Positions 11,266 through 26,179 of a DNA stretch of 64,000 nt are shown here, one piece after another; position 1 is the first letter of the stretch, and the number at the start of each line of letters is the position of its first letter. Location: positions 3,906,001 through 3,970,000 of the forward strand of contig NC_089391.1 of the NCBI RefSeq assembly GCF_003171515.1. Reading direction: 5' to 3'. The notes under the pieces are model-generated. The model did no database searches. It was not told the DNA's origin and saw only the letters and a list, made by a program, of their open reading frames with translations. The stretch comes from Pyrenophora tritici-repentis. Its lineage: Eukaryota; Ascomycota; Dothideomycetes; Pleosporales; Pleosporaceae. Position numbers and translations under genes: made by a program.

Positions 11266-14200
11266 GTTGGGCGCGAGTTGCGGTGGCTACCACTGGAAGA
11301 GGTGGAGCGTTGGGAATTGGCCGTCACGACAACAATGGTGTGTAGATTGGCCTAAGAGGGACCGGCGATGATGTTGGGTGCCAGAAATCAAAAGAACACC
11401 AATGCCATGGACTAGTCTGGCGGAGTTGACCAGGTAGGCGTGAGAAAGTGTCAAGTGTAGATGCGGGGAGTTTGTGCTCGGTGGTTATTGGTAAGGTTGG
11501 GCGAGGACGGAGAATAGTAATGGAGCGGAGAGTTGGTTGTGGTAGTCCCGGGGCGTCTCTAATATGGAACGGACATGGATGTGGGTATGGAACTAAGGTG
11601 AATATAGAAAAGGTCAGGTCGATGGCTAGGCGTTGTCCGTTGGGATGTCAGACGGAAGCCGTGTGTCAAGACGGCTGTGGAGCTGACTGCAGAGAGGGTT
11701 GACTAGCAGTGTCAAAAAGACAAGGCCAAGAGCAGGCGTAGTGGTACGTGTGGTGTTCAGCAGGGTGAGCAAACTCGAGGGGAAGGGCGAAGTATCGGAT
11801 AAAGATGTCAGATAATCACGGGAAGTGGTTCTGGCGTGGGGAGTGAGGGTAATCAAGGCACGAGTATGTCTACAGGTTGGAGAGGCAAGAGCGGGCTTGA
11901 CTGGCGGCCATTCCCAACAGGGAGCTTTGATTATGCATCTGAGCGACGATGAATTGATCAATTGAGGAGGGATCCAGCTGCACGAGAGCGATGAGCTAGT
12001 GCCTCGCAGTTACATGCAGCGCGCCAGGCTCTTGGGTGGGGCGAGCCTGAGCGGGCTTAGCTTGAGGATTGTTTGAGTGACCAGGGGCATCTGCATGGCG
12101 TTGATGATAAGACTCAGCGACAACAGGGATGCATCTTGGAGATCTGCACCGCGGACTAGACTGGTGGAGGGGAGGGTCGAGGTTCGTGCTGCAGGTTGAC
12201 GGGGATGGGCGCCGAGCCGGCGTCAGCCACAAGGCCGTCAAGCCCGCGGACCGAGCGCAAGCGCACAACGTGTGGGAAAAAGACACAGAGGTCAGCGTAA
12301 TGTATTCTGCAATACGAGAATATTACCTGCCCCGATCGGCACCCGTTTGCGGGCCCAATGAGCAGTGGCGGGGTTGGTGCTGGGACCTGCCTGGTAAGAG
12401 TAAGAGAGACACACCAATGTCTGTATACAGACACGTCCGGGCTATGGAACCACACCACGCGGTACCAGTCGCCTGGCAGCGGTGAGCTGGCCCTCAGCCT
12501 TCGTGGAAGTCATGGATGGAGAGAGAGAGACGGATATTGCCCTGCCCATCTCGCGTCTTCATACGCGTACGGGCAGAGTTGTCAGCATCACTCTGGCGGC
12601 TGAGTCGTGCTCGCCAGGCTCCGAGTCAAAATGGTGCAGACGAGTCAATCGCAGGTTTGTTGCAGAGTCTGAGCGGGATAAGTGGCAGTGACAGTGGCAT
12701 GACGGGATTACGGAATGCGTTTGCTTCTCCCATACCGCCGTCGCAGGCCATTGTCGTCCAAAGTGTATTGATTGCCAGCAAGGTTTGCGCCTCGTGCAAA
12801 GGCCGACAGCGCCAGGCGAGAAAACACAAAAGAACCCCACCCGCATTGTGACGACTAGACGCTCCGATAATCCCCCTTGTCATCCCCGGACGTTGGTGGG
12901 CCAAGTGTCGACGAAACTACTGTATGTGAACGGTGAGGGCTTTGCGTCACTGGCTCTGGAAAGCAGCCCACGAATATCACCCCGCCGCCAATGCTACACG
13001 TGCACGTGACCGTGGCCTACAAAAGTGGTTCCATTACATGTACAGCGACAAACTCCTAACCAAATGCAGGGCATTTGGCCATGGCGGTGCGAATTGACAC
13101 GTCTGAAATGCAGTCCTCGCCGCCTAGTCTCACACTGCCGCAGACAGCCAAAAGTCTGTTTGCATTCAACAGTTGAATTGCTTTATTGGCGATCAGGAGC
13201 GGTCTGCCACTTGCGGTCTGCAACTTGACAACTTTGCAATTGTGCTTTTTCCTCGCCGCCTCCAACAACAATGCAACCCCAAAGAGAAATCCAGTCACCG
13301 AGTTTTGCACGGGCCACAGCCCACGGCCTAGCTGCGTAGCCTGCGTTGCGAAAGTGCACCGTCCGGTCAGGTCAGCGGCTACGGCAATGCAGTCCTTCCC
13401 TGCGCGCCAGCGACCTCATCGTTCATCATGCACATATGATATCGAAACCGAGCACATTGCTATGCCAGTCAGCGTCTGGAAGCATGTTGCGACAATCCGT
13501 CAAGGCAGCGAACCACAGCCGCTATCCCCATCCCCACGCCAGCCCTAAAACCCCAATGCCGGCACCGGCACCGACGAATATAGTCTGCTCAAGCCCACAT
13601 CGGTGTGTTAGATATTCGCGTCCTGCGCCACATGCGGGTAGTGTCGCGACAATACGAAAAGTAACCATCAGCGCCAGACGTTGTCGTGTTACCGTACCCA
13701 GCAGGCACGCGACGCCTGACGTCTGGATAGGGAAGAGTGCTAAGAACAGCATGAGCAAAATTTAGAAAGCTGCCGTGTCTGCTGAAACAACTGGTCGTGT
13801 TTATAGCTCTCGCGGTCGCCTCGTGAATCGGCTACGGGCTACCCCACTGATGTTTCGAGCACGGCCGATACGAGACTATCGTTTCACGACAACTCTGCAC
13901 ACAAGCAAACAGCCGAGTTGCGCACATCACAGACTGCAAATCCTTTTGCCCATCTTACCGACTTCCCCTTATCTGGTACTGGTACCGCACTGGGCGGCCT
14001 GATGGAGCCTGATCGTCGCGGCCCGTGACGCGAACAGCCAGATTAACTTCAATTACCAACATGAGCAAGCTCTTCCGCCCGGCATCGTATCTGCCTGCCA
14101 GCATCACCGTTATCCGGCTACAGTCATCAGGCAGGCTCTCTCTTCCGAGCTGACTTGCGCGCAATTCGTCCTTTTGTGGTTGTACGAGTTTTTTTTTCGT

Positions 14201-17200
14201 CAGCTCTGACTATCGTCGCTAGTGGTTGCTTGCAAACGATAGCCTCCGCCACACCCGCATCCGCGCCCCTATAGTGACGTGTGAAGGGGCTTTGGTCTGT
14301 AGACTGGGAGGCCTGAATGGTGTTTCGTAATCCGCATGGCGGCTGTAGGTGCTGGCGGTACCGAGGGGCATCAGCGCCCGGTAGTAGCCAGGAAGCCCAT
14401 CCGGCTGTTCAGACCCTGAGACACTGGATTCACCAAGGTTATATACAGGTTGCTATTTTCACTCCAGCCGAGATTCAGAAGATGCATATCGCTAGTCGCT
14501 AGATGATGGTACGAGCCGAAGTGAGCACGCCAAGCCAATGTATATCACTCGTCAGCCAGAGCCTTACACGTATGTCCAGGTTGGCGCTGATAACAATTAG
14601 GCGGGTACATTGATGACTATACGGATGCTGCAGCGTGGGCCGACTTTAGCATGAGCTGTCTCAACATGAACTGCAGTATACGAGTTGCAGTGGATGCCTG
14701 ATATCAGATCATAGCCGCGTCTCTAGGCTAGACGGATGTTGTCAACGCGTTGAATAGTCTGCGAGCCAACCCGGGTCCTTCTAGAACGGCCAGCAACCAA
14801 ATCAGATAAAATCTCCGTTGCTTCCTATTGGTCGTGGACTGAAGCGGGAGCAGCGGACATGGTACCGCCGTCTGCCGAGAGATCCCGCTGCGGAAGCCTC
14901 GGGCGCGCAGCAGCCACGGTTGGTTTTACTGGCTGGCGGGTGTGGCGGGGTTCCCTTCACTTCGTACAGTACACGCGGAACCCCGTACGGCAGGTATTAA
15001 ATACTGACATACCGTCACAACTGCCATGGGCCTGATCCTACTAGACTGGGGGCTCTTCATGATAAGAGCACCATGACCTTCCTACGTTCCACACAGAGAT
15101 GACAGCATCTCGACATTGCCATTCGCAGCGCGCAGCGCGCAGTGGCAACGACCATGCAGGGCTTATGTACAGGAGTATTGGTGGCTCAGATCGGGACCAC
15201 AGTATCAGCGAGCTCAACGCTGGCGCTAACAAACCTGGATTCCCCTCCATTACAACACCTCATCTAGCTACATCATGACCCAGCGGAAGCGGCAATGACG
15301 GCGACAGCAACCTCGCATCGCACTGAAACATACCAAACCTCACCCATCTATGGCTCAGTCTGTTTAGCCTATGAGCTCAAGACTAGGCGAGACAGGGACA
15401 TGGGCCAGAGTTCTGCCGCTGGTGATGACAGTGAGTTACTGTACCCGACACGCCGGTCTCGCAAATCACACCACCTGCTGCGCACTCGTCAGCAACTTGA
15501 ATGGAAAGTTATTGCAACTTCTGCGAGGCGACTGCACCGAACCTAACAGTAGCAGGTTTATTGTGCACATGTGACAAAGCTCGCCGTGTCTTCCGTTGTC
15601 GGGGTATTCCTCGTAAGGATTTCGTCACTTCGGGTCAATTGCTCACCCGCTAGCTCGAAGGAACTCCGTCAGATTCACGGAGTACCGCAGTGTTTTGTCA
15701 CGCTTCATTTCTTACAATTCACAACCCACCAGAAACTACGTCACTGAACCGTTACCACGCGTTGCTGCCAATCCCCCAGATACTCCATGCAATCGCGGCT
15801 GTCCCGCTTACTAGCACTACCTACAATCCTCGCACATCTATCTGGGCCTACCTCATGTACCTCTGTCCCAGGCCTGGCGAACTGGACCTCTTCCCACTAG
15901 ACTCCACAATCTGCCCGACTGCACCATGCAAAACGTGGAGAGCAAACGGCCCTTGTATGAGCCTGCTAGTACCGTTGTCCAGTGCACTTTTGATTTCACG
16001 CAGTAGCCAGCTCAGCTTCTCACTCAGCAAGCCCGGGGCATCGCAAGGAAGCTCCCGCTGCCAGGCGCTCGCTAACGCCCATGATCGCAGATGCCCAGCT
16101 ATCGGGTCATCGTAAATCTCTTCCCGACGCAATTGCGGCGTATTACTGGCACAGAGCGCATCCGGGTAAGCAACCCGTGAAACCCTTGGAAAGCTTGAGT
16201 ACCAACGTCCACTCGTAGAGGCATGGTCTGCGACATGAGAGCTTCATGGCCTAACTCCGGCGGATGCGTAATGTACATGGTGCCATTTTCGAATTGACAA
16301 AGCAAGTTTGGCAAGCTACGAGGACCGAGGCTGGACTTTCAATGCTAGGCATTAGCTGCTAGGCCTTTGAAAGCCCGACACTACCAACTTCTTGAGAACT
16401 GTGTGCATAAACCTGGAGGGATTTCATAATACTAAGCGAATACGGGAAAGACCATGGCTAAGTCTTCATCGACATCTACCGCCTCATCGATCGATTTCTG
16501 TACCCGTTCGGTATATTTACGACTCATGGATAGCTATCGTGCATCTACGCCGTCGTTCACAATAGCCCATGTGTCGTCGCAACGTGCCATGAAGCCCCAC
16601 GGGTTGATGGATCGGCCCACTCGGCGCCTTATCTTCGGTCGCTGTTCCGGAAGGTGTCGAGTCAATCGTCATGTCATCCTTACAAGCACTTGCAGATGTG
16701 GGTAGTTTGATTTGCTAGGTACCATCGTGGCAGGATATCGAGCTGTGGCCAACCTGTTCATGCTACCACGGTTGTCCGACTTAGTATGCTTCCTGTCTGC
16801 AGGGACTACGCCAATGCAACGGAAGCGAAGACCGTGTGTCACGCCTCTGCCTTTGTTACATGGTCGCTTCGACGCGGACCGAAGGGTCTCGCCGGAGCCG
16901 GTGGTTATTCCAACTGGTTTGCTGGGTGAGCAGCCCACGACAGTAAGCCGTAACAATCACGTTCGCACTCAGTTCCTTTTCGCTGCCACGACATCCGTCC
17001 GCTAACTCGTACTGGGGCCAGGGACTTTGCTCCCGCGTAATCTAAACAGAGGCTCTAGAACCATGATGGTTTAGTAATGACCCACGACACGAGCGTAATC
17101 TGCAGTGTAATAACGCCTTCTGCACGATGGTCACATGCTGGATGCGAACGGGTTAACTGGACCACCTATGCCCTGGATGTACTGTAGTAACACGGCCATA

Positions 17201-20200
17201 CTACTTTCCTAATGTCTCGAGCTCCACTCGTAGCTGAGGTAAGTATCCCGAACCCCGGTGACTTAAGCAGTTAGCCGCAAGAGGAGCTCGAGCTTGTTTG
17301 GGCCGGCGCTCGACACCCTTAGCTCCCGTGTGCAGCCGAGAACGCCTCCGCTCCAACACCATGTCGCAGAACACTTCGAACTCTTCCAATGGTAACAAAG
17401 CTCTATTAGGGTGTGAAGCTGATCAGCGAGCCTGAAAGGGGGTAATGTAATGTAGGTACCGATGAAGACGCGTAAGAAACCAGGATGCAATCCAGTAAGA
17501 TATCTGCTATCAATACCCCAAAAAACTCATTGGATGTGCGTTCTGCAACATGGTAGAGGATATAATATCAGATCAGGATCCTTGTAGTAAGACATTTAAT
17601 AATCTCTACACGGCGGGAGATGGAGTCTTAATGGACACAGAAGCCCTGCATATGGCCGAAGGTTGCTCAACACCCTCATTCACCCTATTGCCAGCCCAAG
17701 GTCAATCATTTAACTCTTCTTCGCCAATAGTTATCTCTCTACAACGCCTTATTACAAGGCCTGCATCTCGGCAGATATCAGTAGCAAGAAGTTTGATTTA
17801 GTACAAAGGAGCTAGAAGAGATGAACTTAGACACCCGGACCGGAGTAAAGCGAACAAGAAACCCGGAGAAGAAGCCCGAACAAGAAGCACGAGCAAGAAA
17901 CCCGAACGCAGGGAGAGACGGACCACGCTGAGCTGGTAGGGAGTTTCAACTCGCGGCAAGCCCGACAAACAAGACCCTCCGCTGTCAACTACCGCTGCTG
18001 TGCACCTTGCGTGACCATTTCACAGGCTAGGTTATGCACCACGAGATTAGGCGCATCTCCAACGTGGTTCAATGTCTCACGCGCGTGGACATCCGCACAA
18101 GGCACAACTTCTTCACGTGTTTCTCGCGTTCCCGCAGCGTCACAGAGCCCAAGAGGGAGGATCAAGGCGTAATTGAAATATATCCAGTAGACGTGATATC
18201 ATGGACCGTCGTACACGATCGCGTAGCACGGAACAAGCTTGGTTTACTCGCGCCGCGCGCAACGCATGCAACGTCGCTTCGGTAGCGATAATGTCCCCCA
18301 AGACACATGGAGACGGAGCAGTCACTGCGGCTGGAAGAGGAAGTTGGAGGTGCTACGAATCTTGACATCGCTTTCGCCTTCGGTACACATTGGAAACGTG
18401 TCTGATGACCACGGCGGTGTACAGTATAGTGTGTGTTGTCATTCTGCACGTGCCCGTCGATGGTACCAACAGATGTCGTGCTTCTACCACGATAGCATTT
18501 CTTTTTTCGGGTCTCGCCTTTCTTTGCTTGTTACCCCAGCTTATGAGCATGTTTGAGATACGAAGGAGGAGGGCCCAGGCTATGGTTATCCTCTTCCGAA
18601 GTAGCGGTGCGCATCGCATGGTTTCTCAGGCGTAGTATTAGGTGATGCGCCTTTTTTTCTCTTTTTCCTTTTGAAGATTGCGTAGCTGTAGTACGAGGGC
18701 ATGTCGTACGCGGGTCTCCACATGCGGCGCTGTTTCCTTGTATATGGTTTTGGTTTTGTTACACAGCAGGAAAGAAAAGGGCGTGTGCTGCCCTTCCATG
18801 GCCTTTCCCTTTTTCTTTGTTGATGAGCTCATCAGGTTGGCGCTGGGAGTGGTGGTGACGCAGCATGATGATGAAGCTGTATGGATATGACAGACATATG
18901 CATAGCCCGATGGAGCGGGAGAGAGAGGGACTATATCCGGTTTTCCAGACTCAGTAATCAGCATCACCGCCGAGTATGAGTGTATTCTGAATTTAGGCAC
19001 AGTGACATGGGCCATGGATTTGGGAGCTCCCGACGTCTTGGGTTACGGAAAACACGGGAAAGCAAAAGAAAGGTATTTTTAGTGGCGCTTGTTACGTTAT
19101 CCTTGGCTTTTTGTACGCCAGGAGACGTACATTGTCGGAATCTGTCTTATGTAATCTCATGTCAGAACTACATGCGTTGAGCATTATCTTGCTTTGAACC
19201 CGAAGAAGAAGAAATCAGGTATTATCGCACTTACGAACGGTAGCATCGACATTCATTGCCATATTCGGAATCGCGATAACCACGAGCCTGTAGATTATCT
19301 CAGTAATCCTGAAATCGAGTGGGAAAGCTTGTCATGGGCATTCAAACTCAAGGGCAATAGAGTATCACAAGCCGCATCTATTGGACATATCCTCGGCCTT
19401 GCAATCCATCAATCATGACACGCGAAAGGAAAAGAGAAAGGGCGCGTGCAATTGTCCATTACCTCATCACAAAACCGTGTAACACCACGTGCATAACCCA
19501 TGACTCCCACGATGCGTATCTGAACAAGAACCCGCTCATAACCGTTATCGAATTTCGGGGAAACGCGACCAATCAATACCGTTCCCCTACGTAGCATGAA
19601 CCATAAGTCTGAGACCACCATGTTTGTACCGGTTCTCCAGCCACATCTTTCTTGTTTGACCCTGCTTGCCTGCGAACCCAGTCTTTGCGTGAAAACCAAT
19701 AATGCATCTGGATCTGTTCACGCATGTCGGTCGGAAAGTCCGCTGTCCGATACCCGAGATGGAACTAGCAATAATAGTAGCAGCCTCGCTTAGATGGGTT
19801 CACGGATTGATAGTGCAGATGGAGATCTTGTACGACCATGCCTTACGTGGCCACCCCTCCATTACCATCTGTCTAATCTGTGTCTCGCGTCAGGAAGTGG
19901 AGAAAGAAGACGGTGGTGTCTTTGTTGTTCTAGGTACCCTAGCCCTTTCTGGTTTGCTTTCCTATCTCGTCGTTTATACATGCATGCGTATACATGTACG
20001 TACGCACGGGATGAACAAGTTGAATCTGCTATGGGCTTACTTCCTTTCTAGGTAGCTATAAAGCCGCAATGTTTTGTTCTGCTAGCTAACAGTAGATATC
20101 AAAAGTTTCAATACCGGTAATCTATGATAGTATGCAACTCAATCTTTCAGTCATGTCTCGCACTTCTTTCCTAGCGCCCGTGAATCCAGACGTTTCAATA

Positions 20201-23200
20201 CCGGTGTTTTGCTCCGTTTTGCAATGCACCCATGTTCCCGCTCTCCTTCGTTCCAATCCTTCCGTTGTCTCGCCTCGCCTCGCTTCCCGTAAAACGCCAC
20301 AGCGGAACGATGTTCAGTGGATCGAGAAGCCGATGAAATAGTATCGAATTCCCCCTTTGTGTTAATTTCCACATATCCGAAGTACACATCTAGACAAACC
20401 CAAAGATTCGGATTTAGTAGATCTGTCGTTCCGATACTCTGGATAGGTGTGGCTGCTCTGTCTAAATTTGCTTGTCTTGAGCGATTCAGTCAATTATCAA
20501 AGACGTCATAGATCCGAAGTAGGTTTCACCCATGTCTATCGGGAATTTTCTAAATCAGAATTCCCATATTACCTTCTCCGTATCCGGAGACGCGATCTCT
20601 GCTGGGAAATGAAGGTGGGTTTGTCTTAATGTATATCCGAGGCGTTGGGTTAGGTGGTTAGTTGAACATGGGTTGGTGTAAGTGTCATCGGTCCACTTGA
20701 CTCGAGATCCATCTCGGAAAAAACTGTTTAAGCGTGAAATAAGATATTTTTGGTTATACACGAGGAAGTAGGTTCATCGTAAGCGTTGACTGTGGAGGTT
20801 GCTGGAGAAATAGAGGCGGAGTATACGCCATGGGATAGTTTCGTTTCGGATACGGGGACAAGTGGAAAGGGTCAACGGCAAAAAAACTTTCGCATGTACT
20901 TAACTTAGTGTCAGTGAATACGATGGATGCGGTACTAGCAGCGAGCGAGCCGTTTATTTCGATAAGCCGTTGGAACTTGTGTGATTGATGAGTAAACAGA
21001 CACGAAGTCTAAACGAAACGATACGCGCTGGGTAGATCCGCGGAATCTGGAGGCGCCATGGAAATTAGACGTGGCACACCAACACGTCAAAGTGTCCGTG
21101 TAAACGAGGGGTTTGAGTGCGATTGGTGGAAATCGTGGCGCGTTGCCGTCCAAGCGAGAGGCTGTTGTGAGCGGACTGAGATCACTGGCGTTGTCGACGA
21201 GATCTATGTAGTTAGGCTGTCAGGTACGTACATGGGGTTTGTATTTTGACAACGTCATGCAAAACACCCACAGGGACATGCAGGGAGAAAGTGTTTACAT
21301 CAGTGTTTGCTCTGGTAGCAGTAGTAGTGTGATAGTGTGAGTGGTTTCACGTGACTTCACACGGATTGTTGCCCTGCCTGGAGAGGCACATAATGTAGAA
21401 TTGGAAGTTTTAGTCTACACCGTTTTGCCGCGAAAAAAACGGCGATATCATGTAACTCCACGACTCCTTCCTCGCGCAATTGCGCCCACAACGGATTTGA
21501 CAACCGTGGGAGCCCCTACAAACCATTGGATTCCCCAGTTGTCACATCTACTTTCGGACGTCAATAACCAGCCACACATACTCTGCATACCCCTTACCCA
21601 TCTTCCCACCACACCCACCCACACGCACGCATGTGGCAAAAAAATCAATCGACAATCATGATCGAACGGTTCGGCGCGGACATCGCAAGCCACACGCCTA
21701 ACCGCTTTCTGCCTCCTCCCCGCCAGGAATTCACGGACCGAAGATGCCCAACCAAAGCGCAGCGGATCCAGGGCGCGGATCCATTTAGCTGCTGGCGACT
21801 ACTGCAATTGGTCGACGGGAGCACTAACCGAGAGCGCCGTCTTTTTTCCTTACTTCTACGTTGGATGCGCTAGTGAGATATCCGAGAACGCTTTTTTGAT
21901 CCTTCGAGGCCTGCCTTGGGCCCGTGGGGGAGCTTACTTTTTTCTCAAGCGTGGAGACTTGCGTGGGCGAAAGAAAACTCCGATGCTTATGGAGGTTTAC
22001 GTGCAGCATTGCGTGTGTCTGATGTGTAGAGCTTGTCTGGGGTAGAGTTTCTACAATGCTGTATGCGAGATTGGTAGGTACGTGCTGATCGTATTACCCA
22101 TGGTTGTGCTTTGGGTAGTCAGAGCTTTTGGACTTGTGTCCTTAGACTCGTTGCTAGGTGTATGGTACTGGTAACGTGTATCCAGGTATGTTATCCCGTA
22201 TGTTTTGACTAGACGGTCTTCGTCATTGCCTACTAAAGCCGCATACCAAAGTTTGATCTACTGATGCACACTTGCCTAGGTACCGGAGGCAAACAACGGC
22301 AGCGTCGTTCCCGCCATATGCTCGCATCATCGATCTTGCCGATATCTTCGGCCCGCTCACTACATCTTGGCGGGCCGTTGACACACTAGAGATTTCGGAT
22401 ACATTCTTCAATTGGACGCAGTTTTGTGTTGAGCGGTTAGCAAGAGAGCTAAACTTTCGACGATGACCAGTGGTTGATTGCTGGGTAAGGTAGGCAGGTA
22501 GACATGCACCATATCCGTTGCTACAAGCGCTGGCTCGCACCAGGTGTACATGTAATCTAATATACGTTGTACCCAACCACTAGGGCAAGCATTTCGAGAA
22601 CTTTGACCTCGCCGAGCTCGCTTCGAGTGTTAATGGGGTATTCGCTGAAGCCGGGACTGCTTGATGTCCAAACCATCATGTCGCGTAATGTAAGTTATTT
22701 TGGCGGCTTCTGGTAGACCGGTCTTTGACTTGGGCCACCTGTGATCTTTGCTCTGTCGATGGGACAAAGCTTGACATCTACCGACATGTGCGCAGCTGAC
22801 TTGGCTAGAGGTCTAGAAAGATCTGTAGGTCACCGTTGCACTAGGACAAAGTCCCGATTTTTTGCAATGGTATGATCTTTTGGACCGGGGAATTGTTAGC
22901 GGTGGGTAAAATGATGTTGAGATGCTTGAGTGGACGGAGAATGTACCCGCCAAATGTGACTAATTGTGCCAACGGCAATGTGACTTCACCGACTACTGTA
23001 ACTGCATCTGGATTTGAAAGATCAGCTCAGCGATTTCCTCGGTGGTCATTCGAGGCACTCAGCTCACAGCTGGCAAATGCCTCACCTGAAGCCGGAGGTA
23101 TGGTAAGTTCACCGGGGACATGTACGTGGATCACATAATACGCGAAGGCGGCGTGATGCACTAGGTACTAAGCGAAATCAGTATAGCATGCAATAATTGC

Positions 23201-26179
23201 CGAGGGCAAGACGCAGGTGAGCATGGCAGCATGCAAGAACATCCAGTTGGAATTCATGGCGGATGTGGGCGGCTGTGCAGTACTGTGGGGTGTTGATGAG
23301 GCGTTCCAGGCGTCCGACCAAAGGTTTTAATGGCGCAGCACTTCATGTACCCAGATACACAAGTCACTATGATGCGGGGCCGGCGCTGCAGCTGCAGTAA
23401 ACATGCTCGTATCTTTGTCATATTTTCTCTCCGCTCCTCTCACGTTGCAATCCGCAAGTCCGCCCTGCTGCCTGGTTGGCGCCTATGTACCTTTGTAGTG
23501 CTTGTGTATAGAATCACATGCTAGAGCCAAGGAAAGGTAGTGACATGTGCTTTTGATAATCACTTGCTTCGTGGTAGCGATCCGGTCGCTAATTGCAAGA
23601 GTGGGAAGAAGTAAAAGGATCTGCACTGATTCGAAAAGGGGTGATACACTTCAAGGGATCGGATCTAGAGAAGGAATATATCTCTGAATCAAGACAAGCC
23701 TAACTCGTAAAAGCGAAAGAGCAGTTGATGGACATAGGAGACTCGCCATCCCGAGGTGACTACTTGCCGTCGCCACAATTAGCTTGCGACGTGGTGTCAA
23801 ACGTCGTGGCGTTTTTATTCTGGGATTCTCCAAATGTGATGGAAACGAATACGACAATAACGACGAAACCTGATGTGAGACGAACCATTCAAGGGCTTCG
23901 CGATGATTTCAGGGAGTTTAAACTTTACCTACGCTTCGAGACTACGCGATTCGCGACTCCACCACCCCACATAATGTAAGTTGTTTCGTTGAGTTGCGAA
24001 ACACTGCCCATACAAAGAATTTCTATTATAAGCCATGAGAAAAGCCTCATAAAAGCCCCAGAAAGGAATTCCTCAGGCTCCGTGTAGTTTCGGCCGCTGT
24101 CAGGGAACAAGTGTGGTTGAGCAGCTGAGGTTGCATATGTGGCGTTGCTGCCCACACGTGTACGGGGCGGTGACAGGTGGCAGAAACTTTTCGATGACTG
24201 ACACATGTATATTTTCTTATTCGGTTCTCCGCTTCCCGTAGACCTCACCTCGTAATCACGTACACGCCTGATATGACCAAATCGCGACAACGCCTCCGTG
24301 ATAAGCCTTCCTCACAACGGTGTCACCCAAAGATACATCGCTTAGCTGATCCGGCGTACCATGGTGACAGATTGAGCCCTTGCACGACATTTTCCCAACG
24401 ACAGCAGTCCGAGCTCTCTGACGGTTTGTTTCGACCGCGACTCAGCAAAAGAATGCCCCACGGACTCAAGCAAGGTACCGCAGTGTACCGTACTATGTGT
24501 ATCCATATACCCTAGTATGCTTAGGCTGTATACTGGAATTATACGCTCGGAGAGTCGCCTGTGGCTTCGGGATTAGCGATGCCGAGTCAGCACGATACCG
24601 CCCATTCACATCACCGATGGACATGCGATGATCGTTCAGCCTTTCTTTCATCATCATTCCCGGGCTAGCTGAAATTCACTGATAGCAGTTCACCAACGGC
24701 TCTCTTGTGGTGGCTTTGAAGCGAACGCTTGGATCCCATGGTCAAACAGCGAATATCCGCCCAACAATTGGGGGTTTTTTCCTTATGTCTACTACTAGAC
24801 CCTCCCAAAGGGGTCGACCCGATGCGCTGGCGCTTCGAAGATCATTGGAAATCTGTGTCTCCCAGCTTCCGAGACGTAGAGTATGCTTCATGCGCGTTCT
24901 CACCAGCAAGCATCCTCACGCAGCCAGCTCCACCATCTGTCAGAGTGGGGTTCATGGAAGCCTGATCGACATAAGGAAAAGCGGCTGAATCAACTCTTGG
25001 AGTAGTGCTTGAAGATATGCTCGCTTCGATCCAACCTTGAGGTCATCCTAGACGCTGGTGCATCGAATCCATTGCTGGGTACAGGGCGTCTATTGGGACA
25101 CTTCGGCACAACGTGTTTTCGACCCGAAAAACTAATTAGCCACGAGATGGAGGCTTGTATCGAGACTACCACGAGGAAACTATTTTCAACTGAGGCCCGG
25201 CGTTCGCGTGCAGCTGTACCACCTAGCCAGCATAGGCAGGGATTGCTCACAGCTGCTTCAACGCGTTCACTAACTTGACCGTATTCAATTCATCCTGACT
25301 GCATAGATCTGAGCCTGAATGCACTTGGCAGATGTTGTAATTGATTGTCAAACACATGGGCGGGACGACCACCCATCCCGGCTTAGGGAGGGGATCCGGC
25401 AAACTAACGCCGAATTTGAGACAGCGTCCTTGCTGTCCATGTCCCCACGTCTCATGTTGCTATCGTACGCAACGTATTGGCGCGATACCTCAGCCGCTCT
25501 GGTTTCTAGACCTAGTGTGCGCCATCTATCAATAGGTCTTAGGCTTACTGGGACGCACGGTCGACATCTGCACGCCATCTATCCTCGGGATCATGGCTGC
25601 ACTATCCCAGCATGGAAGTGGTCCGCGGTCCACACTCTTCTCACGTCAATGGGTTGCTGCAGTACTTCGTTCCGCAATACCAGGGTTGTTACAGATCCGG
25701 CACGCACCACGACTTTCACATCATTCAGGATCCCTGCTGCGCTCTATGATTGCCACCGGAATGGACATGGCGGGGACACGCTAAGGCGCTAGAACGGCTC
25801 ATCTCTATGTGAATGCTGTGGGACTGTGCTTGTCATCGCGCGGACTACGCCTTGGCCACCTTCTTGACATCTTTCTGCTATCATTGACTCCTGATCACAT
25901 ACAAATATAGGATACCCCAATCCCCAAGACCCTCCCCTTCGTACCAGCTGTCCACCAGTCTCTTGAACCCTTACCCTGCCATCAAGAGCCTGATTATCAC
26001 ACTGGACGAAATCGACTTTCGTTCCTAATCGACTACCCTTATCTCGACTCCAGAACGATCTCGTCTAGATACATTCTACCTCAACCTTCTTGACTGAAGT
26101 TACTCTACCCTATCTGCCATTGCCAGATTCTATCTTTTCAATCTTTTTTTAATTCTTTATACCCATACCCTTTGCCATC
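11266..26179. other. 14.9-kb gene-poor gap between CMR1 and PKS1
   Basis: The two genes are transcribed divergently from either side, so the ends must carry their promoters. Just before PKS1 (about 25.9-26.18 kb) the plus strand is C/T-rich, typical of a fungal leader. In between, all frames are full of stops and no open frame has a domain I know. A few short frames look protein-like but isolated: about 19.20-19.42, 22.27-22.47 and 23.73-23.98 kb (the last ends next to a good GTAAGT donor). The gap is not strongly AT-rich, and no intact transposon, tRNA or terminal repeat pair could be recognised by eye. It may contain old decayed elements or non-coding transcripts. Confidence 0.6.
17852..17906. 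repeat. short degenerate tandem repeat
   Basis: About four units of roughly 13 bases follow the pattern GARCAAGAARCMC, head to tail, with small differences between units. Read as protein it would give a charged repeat in some frames, but stops flank it, so it is more likely a non-coding minisatellite. Confidence 0.6.

Noticed and set aside
25319..25792. 157-codon open frame upstream of PKS1
   Set aside because: No motif, overlaps other frames, and lies in the presumed promoter region.
11266..26179. RIP-degraded transposon
   Set aside because: The stretch is not conspicuously AT-rich and I could not find terminal repeats or transposase or reverse-transcriptase motifs. A repeat-library search could still overturn this.
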